From Anticarsia gemmatalis (taxonomy: Eukaryota > Arthropoda > Insecta > Lepidoptera > Erebidae): a stretch of 64,000 nt of DNA. The notes below the pieces were generated by a model. The model made no database searches. It was not told the DNA's origin and saw only the letters and a list, made by a program, of their open reading frames with translations. Below are positions 21,281 to 34,900 of this stretch, piece by piece. The position numbers were made by a program, and so were the translations under genes. The number at the start of each line of letters is the position of its first letter. Within the stretch, counting starts at the first letter, position 1. Location: contig NC_134751.1 of NCBI RefSeq assembly GCF_050436995.1, positions 7,254,001 through 7,318,000 on the forward strand, written 5' to 3'.

Positions 21281-24200
21281 AACATGAAAGCCTGCTAACA
21301 TTGTAAATGATTGGAACCTATAAAAAGACTGAATTGTAAAATGCGTTATTAAGTTCAGCGTAATTATTTACTATTTTAATGGATAGCGTATGAACATCTT
21401 ATTGTTATCGAATAGAGCTTCACTTCAGTCAACAAGTCCAGAATTAGACCGGGCAACAATGACGTTGTCTGCGAATACTTTAAAACAAAAATGCATCTAA
21501 TGAATGGCTGTGTTCAAAGCAGCCGAATGTTTTCCATTGCCAGAAACGTTCGGCATCAACAAAGCGCTCTCTGGACTGGCAAAAACAACCGCTTTCCATT
21601 CTTGGAGTGCGTTTAATTGGTGAGCTATCTCGAGTGCGTTAGTCTGTATGCTATAACTATATGTACCTATTATAATACTGTATATAAATGAACAAATAAT
21701 TGGCTAAAAAGCAGACTTCTCTGTCTTTGTTAATAGTATTCTGGGTCTTGACTATTAGAGGCTGTTGTTTCTTTTATATATATATATATTAGGTACCTAT
21801 ATCATAACTTTATGAGTATTGGTTAAAACGTTAATACCCAGGAATTCATGGTTTCTTTTTTAACAAAAGTATTGACTAAAGTAATAAATTTCCATACTGA
21901 ATTTAACGAAGTGCAAGCCATTTCTACTAGAGACAAACGATGAAATCTAATAGTTAACATAAAATATTAGAGCAATTTAAATTGCTATATGCTTCGTGAA
22001 TGAATTTAAACGCGGACCGAGACTAGCGAGCAATCTACAGCTGCAATTCCAACGCCTTATCCAGACTACCTAACTACCAACAATCGTTTCTTACAAGAAT
22101 GATGACAGCACTGTCGGAGTCTAAGCAGGATGGCTTTCTTCGTTTTTTTCCCATTGATCTAAATTCATCAGAGAGCGCGCACGTTCGTGGTCGTCGCTTG
22201 CGCACAAATGTCGCGCGCGGTACAGATTCCGAGCTTTTTGCGCGCCATACTGTCTAACAAGATTGAAATAACTGCTCGCCTTTGAACAGGGGATTTGATT
22301 ACTTCAAAGAATGAAACAAGATCAAGAATAAAAGATGAATTGCGTTAATTGCTATTTATTTTTACGCAACCGTTTTTTTTTGCTTGTGCTTGAATGCTTT
22401 TAAAATCGCGTTTTAAGTTCAAGTCAGGACTTACGTCTGCTTTGCTGCTGAATCATAGAAGGTAGGTATCCTTTCTTACATATTATCAAAAAAAAATAGT
22501 TATTCATAGTTCATTTAAACGAATGAATTGTAGCTACTCGAATATTTATTATTTTGTTCCGCTTTTCCATTGTATCATAAAAACATAATAATACAATTTT
22601 TCACGAAGCGGTCCCAGAAGCTAACTAAAGTGGGATAAAGTGGAATACCAGACCAGCCATAATAATTTACGTTATCGTTCACTGGTTCGTTATTTACTGC
22701 TATGGTATATGTATGCGGGTATATTGTATACATTATTCTCAAATTGTAGATCAATGGCAATCAATAAAAAGATCATATTCACTTAATAGAGGTTAACACT
22801 TGAAATATTTTTCTTCACTTTGTATTTTACACAATGACTTATCAATTCATCGATACGTCTAAATTTCAAACCCATAAAATGACTAGTTCAAAAATGTTGA
22901 GCAATAAAGAGACTCTACGGAGGTATTGTGAGAGAGTGGACAGCCGTTATTCAACAGCTAGCTAGGTACCTGTCGCGCTGCACAGTTGTCGCAGCCCTAC
23001 GTGATTAGGAACCGTTTATTTTATTGAAGCACCCACTTATTGTTGATGCCGACGGTTTTTGCCACTCCATTCCCATCTCGAGTGCGTCCGCGCAGCGTGC
23101 CACGTTTTATCACGGCATTCAGCGCACTAACGTCCGATTTAATTAGAAACTTCTGCATTTCGTCTGAAGCCCACTTTTTATTAAGTTCGCCCGTTTAAGT
23201 GGAAACAGAAACATTATTAAATAGCTCCACATGCCTTGTTAAGGGTCCTCCGTTTTTAATATTACATACTTATCTTGTTTATTTACAGCTCAAAGCGTTC
23301 GTTGCCGAGTTTATATGATAAAATTCATATGAAAGTTGGATTGATGCAGTTACAGGTAAACATGCACATCGTGTAGCGTAACTACTTAAATTAAAGCGAG
23401 GGAAATTACTATGCGCTTCACGAGGGTAAACTTAAAAGCGCCCATGGCATGTTGTGTGTCTACTTTGCAATGTCATTAAATAGAATATATGTCCGTGTTA
23501 TTGAGGCTGCATTATGAGCTCATGAGGGGATTCCTAAGGGTTCTCGTAAGAGAGCGGACGTCGGACGGTCGCCAATAAGCGCTGCAATATTGCAGTGGTC
23601 AGCCTTCTAATTAAGTTCCACTCGCATGGCTAAAGTTAATATCTTTATGTTAATTAAGATCCTTGTGCTTAATAGCCATGTATTATACGATGTCAATTTT
23701 CACATCCGTAATTAAACTTTTGTGTTGCATGTCGCGTGGATCAACCTCAGATATCAGGTATGGCTATTTTAATTAAAGATATTTATTTAACGCAAGAACT
23801 TGTGAATGTAATGAGTATGTGTAATTATTGAGCGTAAACCTTCGATCGTGAAGATAAAATATTTCCTCTTAACTTCTTGTACATTCACAGTTCATCGAAC
23901 GTAGTTATTAGATTGCAATGTAAAAGGGAGCAATTCTATCGCCATATATGGGGTACAATTCCAGTCCCAGGCAATTTACGGGGAATTTTTGTACACGTAC
24001 ATTAGCACCCACAAGCACGACGCGGAACAGAATGAGATAAAATGTAGAGTCGATATGAGATTATACAAACAATTGCTATCGAATTGACGATAATATTGTA
24101 AAAGTAAATTATTCCATTATATCAAGCATTTGCATCTAAAATGACAATTATTCGTTTATATTAGATGATTCTGCGGTGGGGTTGTAAAATTCTTTAACAG

Positions 24201-26070
24201 CAGTATAAATGTGATGCTTATTTTTTTTATTACAAAGCATAATCTCTTGACATTTTACAATAAATCACTCAAAAAGTCAGTCATCTAGGACCTCCAAATT
24301 ACTTTAAAAATGTAGATAACTTTAAAGGTGAATGGTTGATTATATTATCTTATTTATTAGTTAATGCATTAGTGAATGGCGCCTCCCACGCACCTATAAA
24401 CATGTTTCCATACTCGTTCCGTGTGACTTCTATGACTCGTGATATTTATTTAATTGGAATCGATTGCAAAATTATTCTTTATCTTAAATTGTATTATAAT
24501 TTACCGTAAAAGCCTTGAATCTGTATCAGATAAACCTTCGCTTCGCGTAATTGACCACCCAAGTTGATGTAAAGTAAAAATATTTATTTTTAATGTAAGC
24601 TGAACGAAATTGCAGACAAGCTTGCGCTGATAACGATAGTACATTTAATACATCCGAGTGCGGACGATTCTAAAATGAGTCCAATCATACCATTAAAAAT
24701 ACATATACAGCAAGGATATTTATTTTTATGACTAATAAATTTTGGCATAAAATAAAAAGATATGAGGGACATTTTCTGAGCTCGTTCTTTCGATTTTAAC
24801 GATTTCACTTCTGGATCCATAATACAAGTGATTTAATTAACAATAAAAGTAAAATAATGACATATTTTATGACTGACAACGAAAAGTAATGCTATATTGA
24901 ATTATTCATAATTTGGTATTAGCTATTCACGTGATTTGTTTGCAGTGGGGTCTCGGAAACAGATAAATAACCCTATCGTTTCGTGGGTGCGCCGAGCGGT
25001 AAATAAAGGATTAAATGACGAGAATAGCTGATAGAATAATAATATAATAATACACCTGTCTATAGTATAATATCAATTACGTCGCCATACTCTAATAACA
25101 GTCTAGTCATTAGCTAAAAGTCCTTTGTGTGGTTGTTTTTCTTAGAGCTTTTGTGTAAGCTTCGACAAGTGTCTATAGAGATGCCTATCTTATTTATAAA
25201 TACGTAATAGCCATTGTCATGAAAAATAACATGACAAAGTATTGTAATATCACTACACTCCCACTCGTTATATTCGAAAAACGTGGGAGTCATAAATAGC
25301 TAATTTATGTTGTTAAAAGTTAATCATTTCATTTGAATACTGGTAGTGTTAATATCTACCAATAGCCAGCTCCCGATATCAATTTCCGGGTCGGGCATAG
25401 TTTTATTGGTTTTTCCTCATTTCTGCTGAAACATTTTTAGTACTGGCCTGATGGGGTATATGGCAATGCTTAGAAACAAAATAGGGTATAGTTTTTAGGA
25501 GCACATAGATAAAAAACTCTAAAAATAAAGAGGTCTTAAATAAGGTACCGAAATCCACCAAATACATAATTCATGGGCTATAGAAATAATCAGAATTTTG
25601 GTTGATTAGCAGCATGCTTTCAGCTAATATCGTATTAGGCATGTCGTGTCTTATAAACGGCGGGGTTTGTTCGTAGCGGTGTTAAGACTGTTAAGTGAGT
25701 GGGGTCAAATCAGGCTGGCGAAGAGTCTCGGTCAACGCGTTCACTCAGTTTCCTTTATAGCGCTCACTCTCTTACGGAAGTGCTTTACGACGATGGACTT
25801 ACGATAGACCTTCCCGACTGCGATAAAAACTTAGTGAATATATGCAGTATTCTGGAAGATTTCACCATTTCTAGATAGATTATCCTATAGTGATGGAAAA
25901 TGTGTAAAAAAATATCGTTTCTGTGAATTATCTGAAAACTAATCGTGTTTTACGAAACTTCAAAGGTTTAATTTGCAAATAAGAAGTACCGTCCTAAAGA
26001 TAAAATGGTAATCTGGGCCTCCGTCAAGACGAGCCAAGTAAAGCGCAAGGGTACTTTTGGTATTTTATAA
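21281..26070. other. Gene-free block
   Basis: No exon was recognised. The segments 22020-22260 and 22900-23760 are richer in G+C and in homeodomain-type cores than their surroundings and look like candidate conserved non-coding DNA. 24100-25400 is plain AT-rich. An (AT)n run is at 21776-21789. Confidence 0.35.
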
Positions 26071-26086
26071 ATATATTATTTTAATA

Positions 26087-26342
26087 TCTATTTGTTTGTT
26101 TGTTTGTTTGTTTGTTTGTTTGTTTGTTTGTTTGTTTGAACGCGCTAATCTCAGGAACTACTGGTCCGATTTGAAAAATTCTTTCAGTGTTAGATAGCCC
26201 ATTTATCGAGGAAGGCTATAGGCTATATAACATCACGCTACGGTCATTAGGAGCCGAGTAGCAACGAAAAATGTTACAAAAACGTGGAAAATTTTGATTC
26301 ATTCTCTTAGGTGACGCAAGCGAAGTTGCGCGGGTCAGCTAG
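26087..26342 (+). mobile_element. Non-autonomous Helitron, copy in unit 1
   Basis: Starts TCTAT followed directly by (TTTG)12, so the usual 5' stretch after TCTAT is deleted. The body matches 1029-1235 and ends GTCAGCTAG. The flanks are A and T. Confidence 0.8.
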
Positions 26343-26444
26343 TTATTTTAATAAATATGCTTGTACAAAGACTATTTGAAAACATGGATGTGTACTGAAT
26401 TTAGAGATAATTAGTAAGTAAATATTCTATATATTATTTTAATA

Positions 26445-26724
26445 TCTATTTGTTTGTTTGTTTGTTTGTTTGTTTGTTTGTTTGTTTGTTTGTTTGTTTG
26501 TTTGTTTGTTTGTTTGTTTGAACGCGCTAATCTCAGGAACTACTGGTCCGATTTGAAAAATTCTTTCAGTGTTAGATAGCCCATTTATCGAGGAAGGCTA
26601 TAGGCTATATAACATCACGCTACGGTCATTAGGAGCCGAGTAGCAACGAAAAATGTTACAAAAACGGGGAAAATTTTGATTCATTCTCTTAGGTGACGCA
26701 AGCGAAGTTGCGCGGGTCAGCTAG
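26445..26724 (+). mobile_element. Non-autonomous Helitron, copy in unit 2
   Basis: Same element as at 26087-26342, with (TTTG)18. It arose by segmental duplication rather than a new insertion, because the host flanks are duplicated too. Confidence 0.8.
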
Positions 26725-26810
26725 TTATTTTAATAAATATGCTTGTACAAAGACTATTTGAAAACATGGATGTGTACTGAATTTAGAGATAATTAGTAAG
26801 TAAATATTCT

Positions 26811-29800
26811 ATTATGTCACGAAGAACTTTTTGAACACCAAATTTGTAATGTATGTAGGTTACCACCACCCAATAACTACATTTCAGATTTACAGTTTCA
26901 TATTTGTTACCTGCATAACTGTAGGATTGGATTCATATTTTTGTTTTGATGGAAAATATTTATGTGTATGTTGAAATGATGAAAATCCTCGCCTATCCGG
27001 TGAACGCATTTACGTTACTTTTTAATACGGAAAAAATACCCAAATATCTTTCTATTTCAGTACCGCTATTCTCTATCACTATCGTCTACTGACAACCTAG
27101 CTACCAAACATTATGTATGAAAATCTATTCAGCGCCTCTAGCGGGCGTTGTAGAAACTATTTTGAACTCGAAAGTACCGTCTGTCTAGAATCGCACCGAT
27201 TTTCGGTTTTGAGATTAGACTTTTTTTGTACGGCGTATCCATACAACACCAAAATATCGCAGCAATACTTTTAATGGATCTTGTGAGTTTTTGCCTTTAT
27301 TTATACGTTACGATGTGCGCATAATGGATCAGCAGACGAACACTTAGTAGATATGTGATACTCGTATATTATTGGCATTCTACTCGATTCGCGGAATAAA
27401 AACATTCGTAATCGATACAATGTTTTAGGAGCCGCGGCCCACGCTTCATGTAGTATTAAACAAGTTAGGCTTTTTGCATTACCCGGATCGAAACGGCTTT
27501 AACGACTACGAAGAAATCACCATGTAGACTTTTCTCTGAATTGGGTAACATACACGAAACAAACATTTTTCCGTTGGGCCATGAATTAAACTATTCTACG
27601 TATTGCAATTATATCACACTTAATTAAATGTATTTAACCGTAAAAAAAACATGCTGTAGATTTTTACAATGCCTAAATGAATACATAAAATACTGGCTGA
27701 ATTTTCTATGTGTAGAGTCAAGTATTTAAACTTTAATGATAATTTAGCCCTACACTTTGTTCCTCAATCGTCCACACTAAAGCACTGAGTTATCTAGTCC
27801 TACCAGTAGCCATTAAAGCAACTTAGACAATTCTCTCTGGAATGGTCATTTGGTGAATGGCCGTGATGACACGGTGCGGTTTCTCCTAAGTATTCCGAAC
27901 ACACGAACGATACATGTCGCGTGTAAAAACAATTAAAGTTGCACAATGAAAGCTACATAGTGCTAAGCGCCAACCCATTGTGTTGCTCGAGTATTAATCG
28001 AATAAGTCGGACGGCTTAGGGCGCGCTCTACGGTTCATGTACCGACTAAATTAATATTTTTGTTGTATTCCGCACTGGGGATTGTTAATCAAATAGTAAC
28101 AATTCAGTGTTTTCAGAAACCAGTAAATGGTTATGTTTCATGAAATTACGAAATAATTATGAGGCTTTCCATAAAATAATAAAGTACTGAGAAATAGCAA
28201 TTACGCTAATAGTATCACGAAACTGGTTTAATTAGTATAGTCAGTAAATAGCAGTTATGTGTTAGTGGATATGCGGGAGTACCCGCATAATGTAAGTTGT
28301 GTCGGATGTAGCGTGTTGATACAGAGCGCAGCCTCAGTCGGATAGGTCGGCCCAAGTGAGTTAATTAACTGGGAGCGTGTAAGGCGACGCTCACGGCCGC
28401 TCTAATTGCGCGATTATTCCTCCGCGACGCCTAACTGCTGGATGAAATTTAATTAAAGTTTGTTGTTCAAATAGATTTAATTAAAGTAATGTTGTAGCGA
28501 GTGGCGCGCCGACGTCGACGACGCCGAGCCGCGCGGCTCAATCCGCGTGAGTGCTGCGCAACTTTTCTAATTCATTACTTCTGAAAGCGTTCCCGTGATG
28601 CCGAGCACTCTTAATAATTTGTATTGTGTAGTTATAGTCGTTCCAGCGGCTCCCGGAGAACACTCGCGCCGCGCCGCTCCTCTCCGCAGCTCCACGCCGC
28701 CGCTCGCCCGGCTCGCCGTCCACCGGACGACACTTTGATATCTCGACCGTCTCATGAGTAGCCACCCAATTACACTAATGGATACGTACCATTCCGACGT
28801 TATACAAATGAAATCGAACTCCCTCATCTAAAACCTACTGCTATCATACACAAAGCTCTACTCTATCGATTGAATTATTCATAAATTAAAATTAAACAAC
28901 TAGTAGATATTTATCCATTAGCGAGGCGGTAGTGCCGTTGAAAATTACACCGGAATGGTCTCTCGAATACAAATGTATCGTTAAAAGCCACATTAAGATA
29001 AAAGCTGTACGCCATAACTGTGATTAATTATTAATACTATTGTCAATTAAGATGGAATAGCGTTCGGAAGACCTGAAAATAGGGAATGTTTATCTATCCA
29101 AAAATAACAATCATAGCGACGATTCGCGGCCGTAAGCGAGGAACGATGTTCGCGTCAATTACTGCTAATGGAAAACTTAAATTATGATAAAAGCTAAAAA
29201 GCTGGCGGCGGATGCTGCGTGTCCGTCCGCATCTCTTCGACGACCCGCTAATGATGAGGCTGTCTCCTCCTCTCAGCGGCCGCGTAATTATATGACTGCA
29301 CGCGATACCACTTGACAACGCGTTCACCACACCACCACCATTATCATTATGACATCTTTTACTTAACAAAACATTTAAACGACCATTATAATTATCAATA
29401 TCCCTATTACTCGTTATTTTATGTATCTCTAATTGGTTTATTTAAGTAGAATATCTTTACTTAGTATTCAAAGGCTTTTAAGGCTCACAACGAGAATAGA
29501 TGTATTTGTTATACAGAGAAAAGTACCCTAAAAGAGAATGGTATAAACATAAAATTAGCGGGAGTGTACAATGTACATGTCTAGTGCAGGCGCGGTGCGG
29601 TCCCGTCGCTCGGCGTCGACCCACAAAAGCTCTCTGTCGGGCAGCTTTCAGCCGATTACCCGCGACGCGGACCCTAATTTGATTGCCGCTCGCCATCAAT
29701 TACCTCACGACCACCGCAGCTTTTTATTTACCCTACAGGCTATTCGTACGATCTCTTACCGACTTTTTCATTCTTTGTCCAACGCATTGATTTCATTTCA

Positions 29801-31682
29801 CTATGGGTTTTTGTGCTTCTACTTTTGTATATTTTTGTAGTACAGTGATTTTCAAGCCTTCTAAAATTCTTGGAGTAGTTTTCTACATGCAAATGTGCTG
29901 ATTCTTGTCATGTGACAAACAAAAGCCAAACAGAGAGAAAACCTACGACGAGGACGCCAATTCTCAGTTTATGTGAGTTATTTATTGCTTTATTGTTTGT
30001 TTAAATGGCATATAACCATACAAACTAAACGACACTTTCTAATTTAATTTACACTTCCAAAAAGCAATAAACCCACAATATACTGCAGCGATTTGTTGAA
30101 ACATTCGATAAAACTCGTTTTAGCGGCAGACGTGATGTTGTCACCCCGTTTTGGAACACGCGAAGCAATCGTTGTATGGCGAGCGTGATGTAAATAAAGA
30201 GTGGATTGCGTTGCGTTGTCTGCCAGTCAATTTCCTTGATGAACTCACAATTACGGAAATTGGAAGCGCCGCCGCCGCCCGACGCCGCCCGCGCCAACCC
30301 GGACACCCCGACCGGCGTACTCTCAATACCACACAACTTTTATGTCAGATTTAACGCACACACACAAATATTATTTAAAGGCTCAGTGACTCAATTTATT
30401 CAGAAAAAATCACATGCGACATGCCTAAAATTTAATTAAATGTTACAGCCGCAACGGTCGGTTGACTGGATGTCAATTAAAATCTTACGACAAGGAGCCA
30501 TTTCAAAAGCTGTACTAATGAGAAGCATATGGAGCTCTCGTCTCGGGACCAGTGCGCGTCGCGTTCTTTTTGTCAAGCATAGTCGTGAACGTTCCGCGAC
30601 TGTCAGTATCCTTATTGAAATCTTTACTGGCCTCATTGTTCTATTCTCAATTTGGGCGTCCTTGCAAGTTTACGCATCTCTTTCACGAGTAAATTGCTCT
30701 GCTCCGTCGGAGGAGTCATAAAGAAAATTGCTATACAGTTGATAAATAATTTATCTGAAAGCCCGCCCCAGTCACCGAAACGCGCCCGGGGTAGCACTGC
30801 GTCTACTTCTACCTAATATTACTTTCCTTTTGTACAATTTTGCAACAGGGCCGTTCGCACGTTCCCTTGCTTTTATGGGCAATAAGTGGAACGCAATTAT
30901 ATTTATGGAGAAGGAACGGTTAGAAAACTAATTTTAGCGAGTATTATTTTATGATACATCGGTTAATCCGTTAACTGAGTGGAAATTATTAACGATAAGC
31001 ACTTTATTATGATAACTAAAATTAACGTCTATTAAATGACTGAAATTAAAAGTGACATTTTCAAAGAGTAAATGAAAATGTCGATTCAATAAAAACACGC
31101 CGGTAATGAGTAATCAAGCTGATCAGGGTCCATTGTAATTGTAATGAGGGTGATGACGGAGTACTAATTGGGAAAGTTAGGTATTCAGTATCTGGAGCAG
31201 CGGTGGTGGCTAATTAGTGTGCGAGCGGCCTCTCATTACTCGACTCGGCTTTAATTACCCGCGCGAACAAACTTAATATGGTGTTTGATTCTACGTATAG
31301 TCGTATCTAGGGGAGAATTACTTCGCTAAACATAGCTGAGGATACGTTAGCTTGGATTATTGAGAGACAAAACAAATTAAACCGAACAATACAACAAAAA
31401 TAAGTAGTGTATTAGTTATTTTTAAGTCTCTAATGCCCATTTTCTGAGGCACATTTAACGGTGGTTTATCTTTTCAACCTGATTTTTTATATGTGTTTAG
31501 AGGTTATTGAATAGATCAACTACTGCTAAATGTACCTCAGAAACCGGGGTTAATAATGTAGAGTCTCCAGAAAACTCGCGTAAGTATAGTTTTACTACCC
31601 AAAGTAGCTTCTTGTAATACGGACTTATATTTAGAAGCAATATTTTAAAACATGCTTAAATAAAGTTCGTTTTATCATTTGA
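26811..31682. other. Gene-free block with CpG islands
   Basis: CpG-rich islands at about 28370-28420, 28500-28730, 29580-29690 and 30265-30320 sit among AT-rich DNA with many TTAATTAA cores. Open frames in them (both strands at 28540-28830 and 30050-30440) overlap one another and lack splice context, as expected from composition alone. Nothing else was recognised. Confidence 0.4.
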
Positions 31683-31966
31683 CTAGCTGACCCGCGCAAC
31701 TTCGCTTGCGTCACATAAGAGAATTGGTAAAAAAAAACCCGTTTTTGTAACATTTTTTACTGGTGCTCTGCTCCTATTAGTCGCAGCGTGATGATATATA
31801 GCCTATAGCCTTCCCCGATAAATGGGCTATCTAACAGTGAAAAAAATTTCGAATCGGACCCGTAGCTCTTGAGATTAGCGCGTTCAAACAAACAAACATA
31901 CAAACAAACATACAAACAAACAAGCAAACTCTTCAGCTTTATAATATTAGTATAGATTAGTATAGA
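31683..31966 (-). mobile_element. Non-autonomous Helitron with doubled 5' end
   Basis: Reverse-orientation copy of the 974-1235 family. The minus strand starts TCTATACTAA, repeated once in tandem, then ATATTATAAAGCTGAAGAG. It ends TTGCGCGGGTCAGCTAG, with T beyond. The TTTG run is interrupted by GTATG variants, so it is older than the 26-kb copies. Confidence 0.85.
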
Positions 31967-34900
31967 TATTAGAACAGACAGTTTAAAACCGTAACAATTT
32001 CACCCCTTCAGTATTACGCAGGCAACTAGTTGAACAAAATTAACAGCTAGAACACAATAAAGGTCTATTACACAGAATTGTTAACCCCGCATGTGGTTGT
32101 TTATTCAGGTGTATTAATGAACAGTCAGGTGGATTACAGGGCAGACGAAACGTGTACTAATTAGAGAGATGCCTGTCTCGCTCGGAGCGAGCGGACATGA
32201 TGCTGTGTTGTGTAGCTACCGGAGACTACACGCTACATAGTTAGCAGAAGACCTTGTCATTCATTCATTATCTAATCTATAGTAATATGAGACAAGTTTT
32301 TAAATAATAGTTGGACTCCTGACTCCAAGAAGAGAGTAAAACGTTTTAATACAATCAATATTTTACGCTGTATATTTATTTACCTTCAGCGTTACATATA
32401 AATTGTCTGATCATGATTTTACTCAAAACAAATAACAAATCAGGTTAATTTTATTCACAACTCGGAAACTATCAATTTAAGAGCCGAGACTAAAATGATT
32501 TTAACAGTTATTATTAAAGCGAATAAATAAACCATTTGGCGAAGTAATAAAATTTCATAAAATATGTTAATATACCTCATTCAAAAACAATAAAATGGTT
32601 CATAAAAACAATAATAAGTATTAAAATACAACCTGTATTTAAACATTTAAGAGTTTTACTTAGTCTGCAGTGACTTCACGTTTAATTGTATTCACAGTTA
32701 CATTGCAATTGTTATTTGACTCATCCTGACCCCAGTAATTACGAAAGTTTCAACAGGTTTAAAGATTAATTAAATCGCATAATGCTCGACTTGACACGCG
32801 GTCAGATTGTTGATGTTGTAATTAAAAAACTCATTTTAATGGCATACTGTGAAATAATATACAGAGCTGTCAAGTTGTCGTGTGATGTTACTCTATCATC
32901 TGTTTTATAGTTAAGATATTTTCAAAATTGGTATTCAGCTGCCAATCAGTTAACATTTACGTGTGAGTCGTACTAACAAACACATTATAAGTTATACTGT
33001 TCATTAGCATGTTAACTAGTTAGTTATCTACTATATGGACAGCGCCTAGCACGGGCTGCATTAATAGTCAATAAACAGAAGTCTCCGGTGCCGACTCCAT
33101 AACATGTCAGTTGACGGCGCAGCAGCGAAATCAATTAGGTTCGTTTGCGAACTGCTCCAATAAATACTGCTATCGTTAATTAGAATCAATCGTGGATTGC
33201 GTCCGAGACTATTCTGAAATCAGTTTGCGTCGTGTGGGCGGACGACTACGGTGACAGCAATTGGCTTATTAAGAAGCTAACAAAACGCAATAGCGTTTAG
33301 TTACTCGGATTAATCTATTTTGTCTCTATCTCTTTGTATTTCTAAGTGATTGATTTAGTTGTTTGACTAAGGCAATATTGTTTCTTATTGGTTGTCAATA
33401 AATTATTTCTGTGAGAGACATATTAAAACACGACAATCTACTGGAATAGATTAAGCCACAAATGATAGAAATGACCCAATAAACATCAAGTTTTACTCGT
33501 TCCTTGTTAGTAGAGCCACTATATCCGATTGTCGGTCGTTTATCGTGACCAATTTATTGTCACAAAAAGTGAAGGTTCGTATATACAAACAGGTACAGAA
33601 CCCAAACAGCTACCATATATTTTTCTAGACATGAAAGTCTGAAATGTATTTTACGTAATTAAGTTTATAATGATGGGAATCTCTTCAGTTTAAAAGGTTT
33701 TGGTAATATTGTGAAACGCTAATTGGTCCATCGATTAGCATAACTAACTTAACGAGCTGTCAACGAAGTAATCAAGCCGCATACAGCCGATTATATCAAG
33801 AAAACCCACAAAAACGGCATTAGATTATACTAACAAATATAATGTAATTACTACCTTACTCGTGTGCGACGCGGTGGTGCAAACGCCGATTAATCTTTCG
33901 ATTTGCATCGATTTGAATACTGATTGGAATTATACGAGTAGCATAGTCGAGTCGAGAGTCGAGTGCAATCGGCCAGTCACGCCCGAGGCGTATTTACAAC
34001 ACGTTCTCCGCGACAGCTTTACAACTCCGTCGTCCCGGTTTAATATTTAATCTACTAATTAATACGAGTGTAATAAAAATCTAATAAATATTTCTTCTAT
34101 AAATTAGACGTTACATTCTTATAGTTATCAAAATTGCATCAACATGATTATATTAATTTACAAGTTATTTATGACTTAAATTTCGTAGCTAAAAATTAAA
34201 TTTATTTTTAAATGTGAATTCGTCGACACAACAGCTATTTATTTTCTTAATAGCTTTTACTTATGTATAAATTAAGAACTTTAAAGCGATATTTATTGAC
34301 AATATTAACATTAAAAAAATCCGCACTCCTACTGAATCTTTCCACTTAGCGTTTACACGAGTTTACGTACGCAGTTTGGAAAAATAATCTCAGGCGATGT
34401 TAAAAGTCTGATTACAAACAAACATAATACGCTTATAGGTAATTTGAAGGCTCTTAAATGTTTTATAGGCTTACGCTTATAACGTGAGCACGGTACTGGT
34501 CGCATTGCTCGACAAGTAAACGAGATGAGACGGGATGGGAAAGCCTTCAGCGTTATCTGTAATTAGGATCGAGTGGCGGAAGTGTTCGCCGAGACACTGG
34601 GAATATCCGTCCCCGTACTCCCGGCCCGTCGGCGAATGTGCCTCAGCCTGATAACTAATTAGTCATATACCAGATTAACGGATAACGATGCGATCATTCA
34701 TTAAAATTCAATGAAGATTAATTAGATAACTTCCGCGTTGATTGTAACTGTATGTTTATAAAGGGCATGTCTGTATCATAATTCACTAATTCGTTTTTGA
34801 ATTTCGGAACGATATTGAAAACACACGACTGACTGGAGGATAAAGTCTGTTATGTGCGTGGTCATACGAATTGTAGGTTCATACATTATGACAACCATAA

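Larger units (their letters stand above)
26071..26810 (+). repeat. Tandem duplication containing a Helitron
   Basis: Unit 1 (26071-26428, 358 bp) and unit 2 (26429-26810, 382 bp) are almost identical, including about 85 bp of unique DNA to the right of the Helitron. The 24-bp difference equals six TTTG units: 12 in unit 1, 18 in unit 2. The near identity implies a recent event. Confidence 0.93.

Noticed and set aside
26087..26724. Regular repeats resembling an array
   Set aside because: They are TTTG microsatellites within two duplicated Helitrons, not a CRISPR array.
27050..27310. Possible small transposon around CAGCGCCTCTAGCGGGCG
   Set aside because: The phrase is reminiscent of dispersed lepidopteran repeats, but no terminal repeats or target duplication could be found.
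28538..28827. Overlapping minus-strand open frames in a CpG-rich island
   Set aside because: Two frames overlap in different phases, neither has splice context or a known motif, and Ala/Arg/Gly richness follows from base composition.
30049..30439. Four overlapping open frames on both strands
   Set aside because: All share one short GC-rich islet. No frame stands out and none shows a domain.
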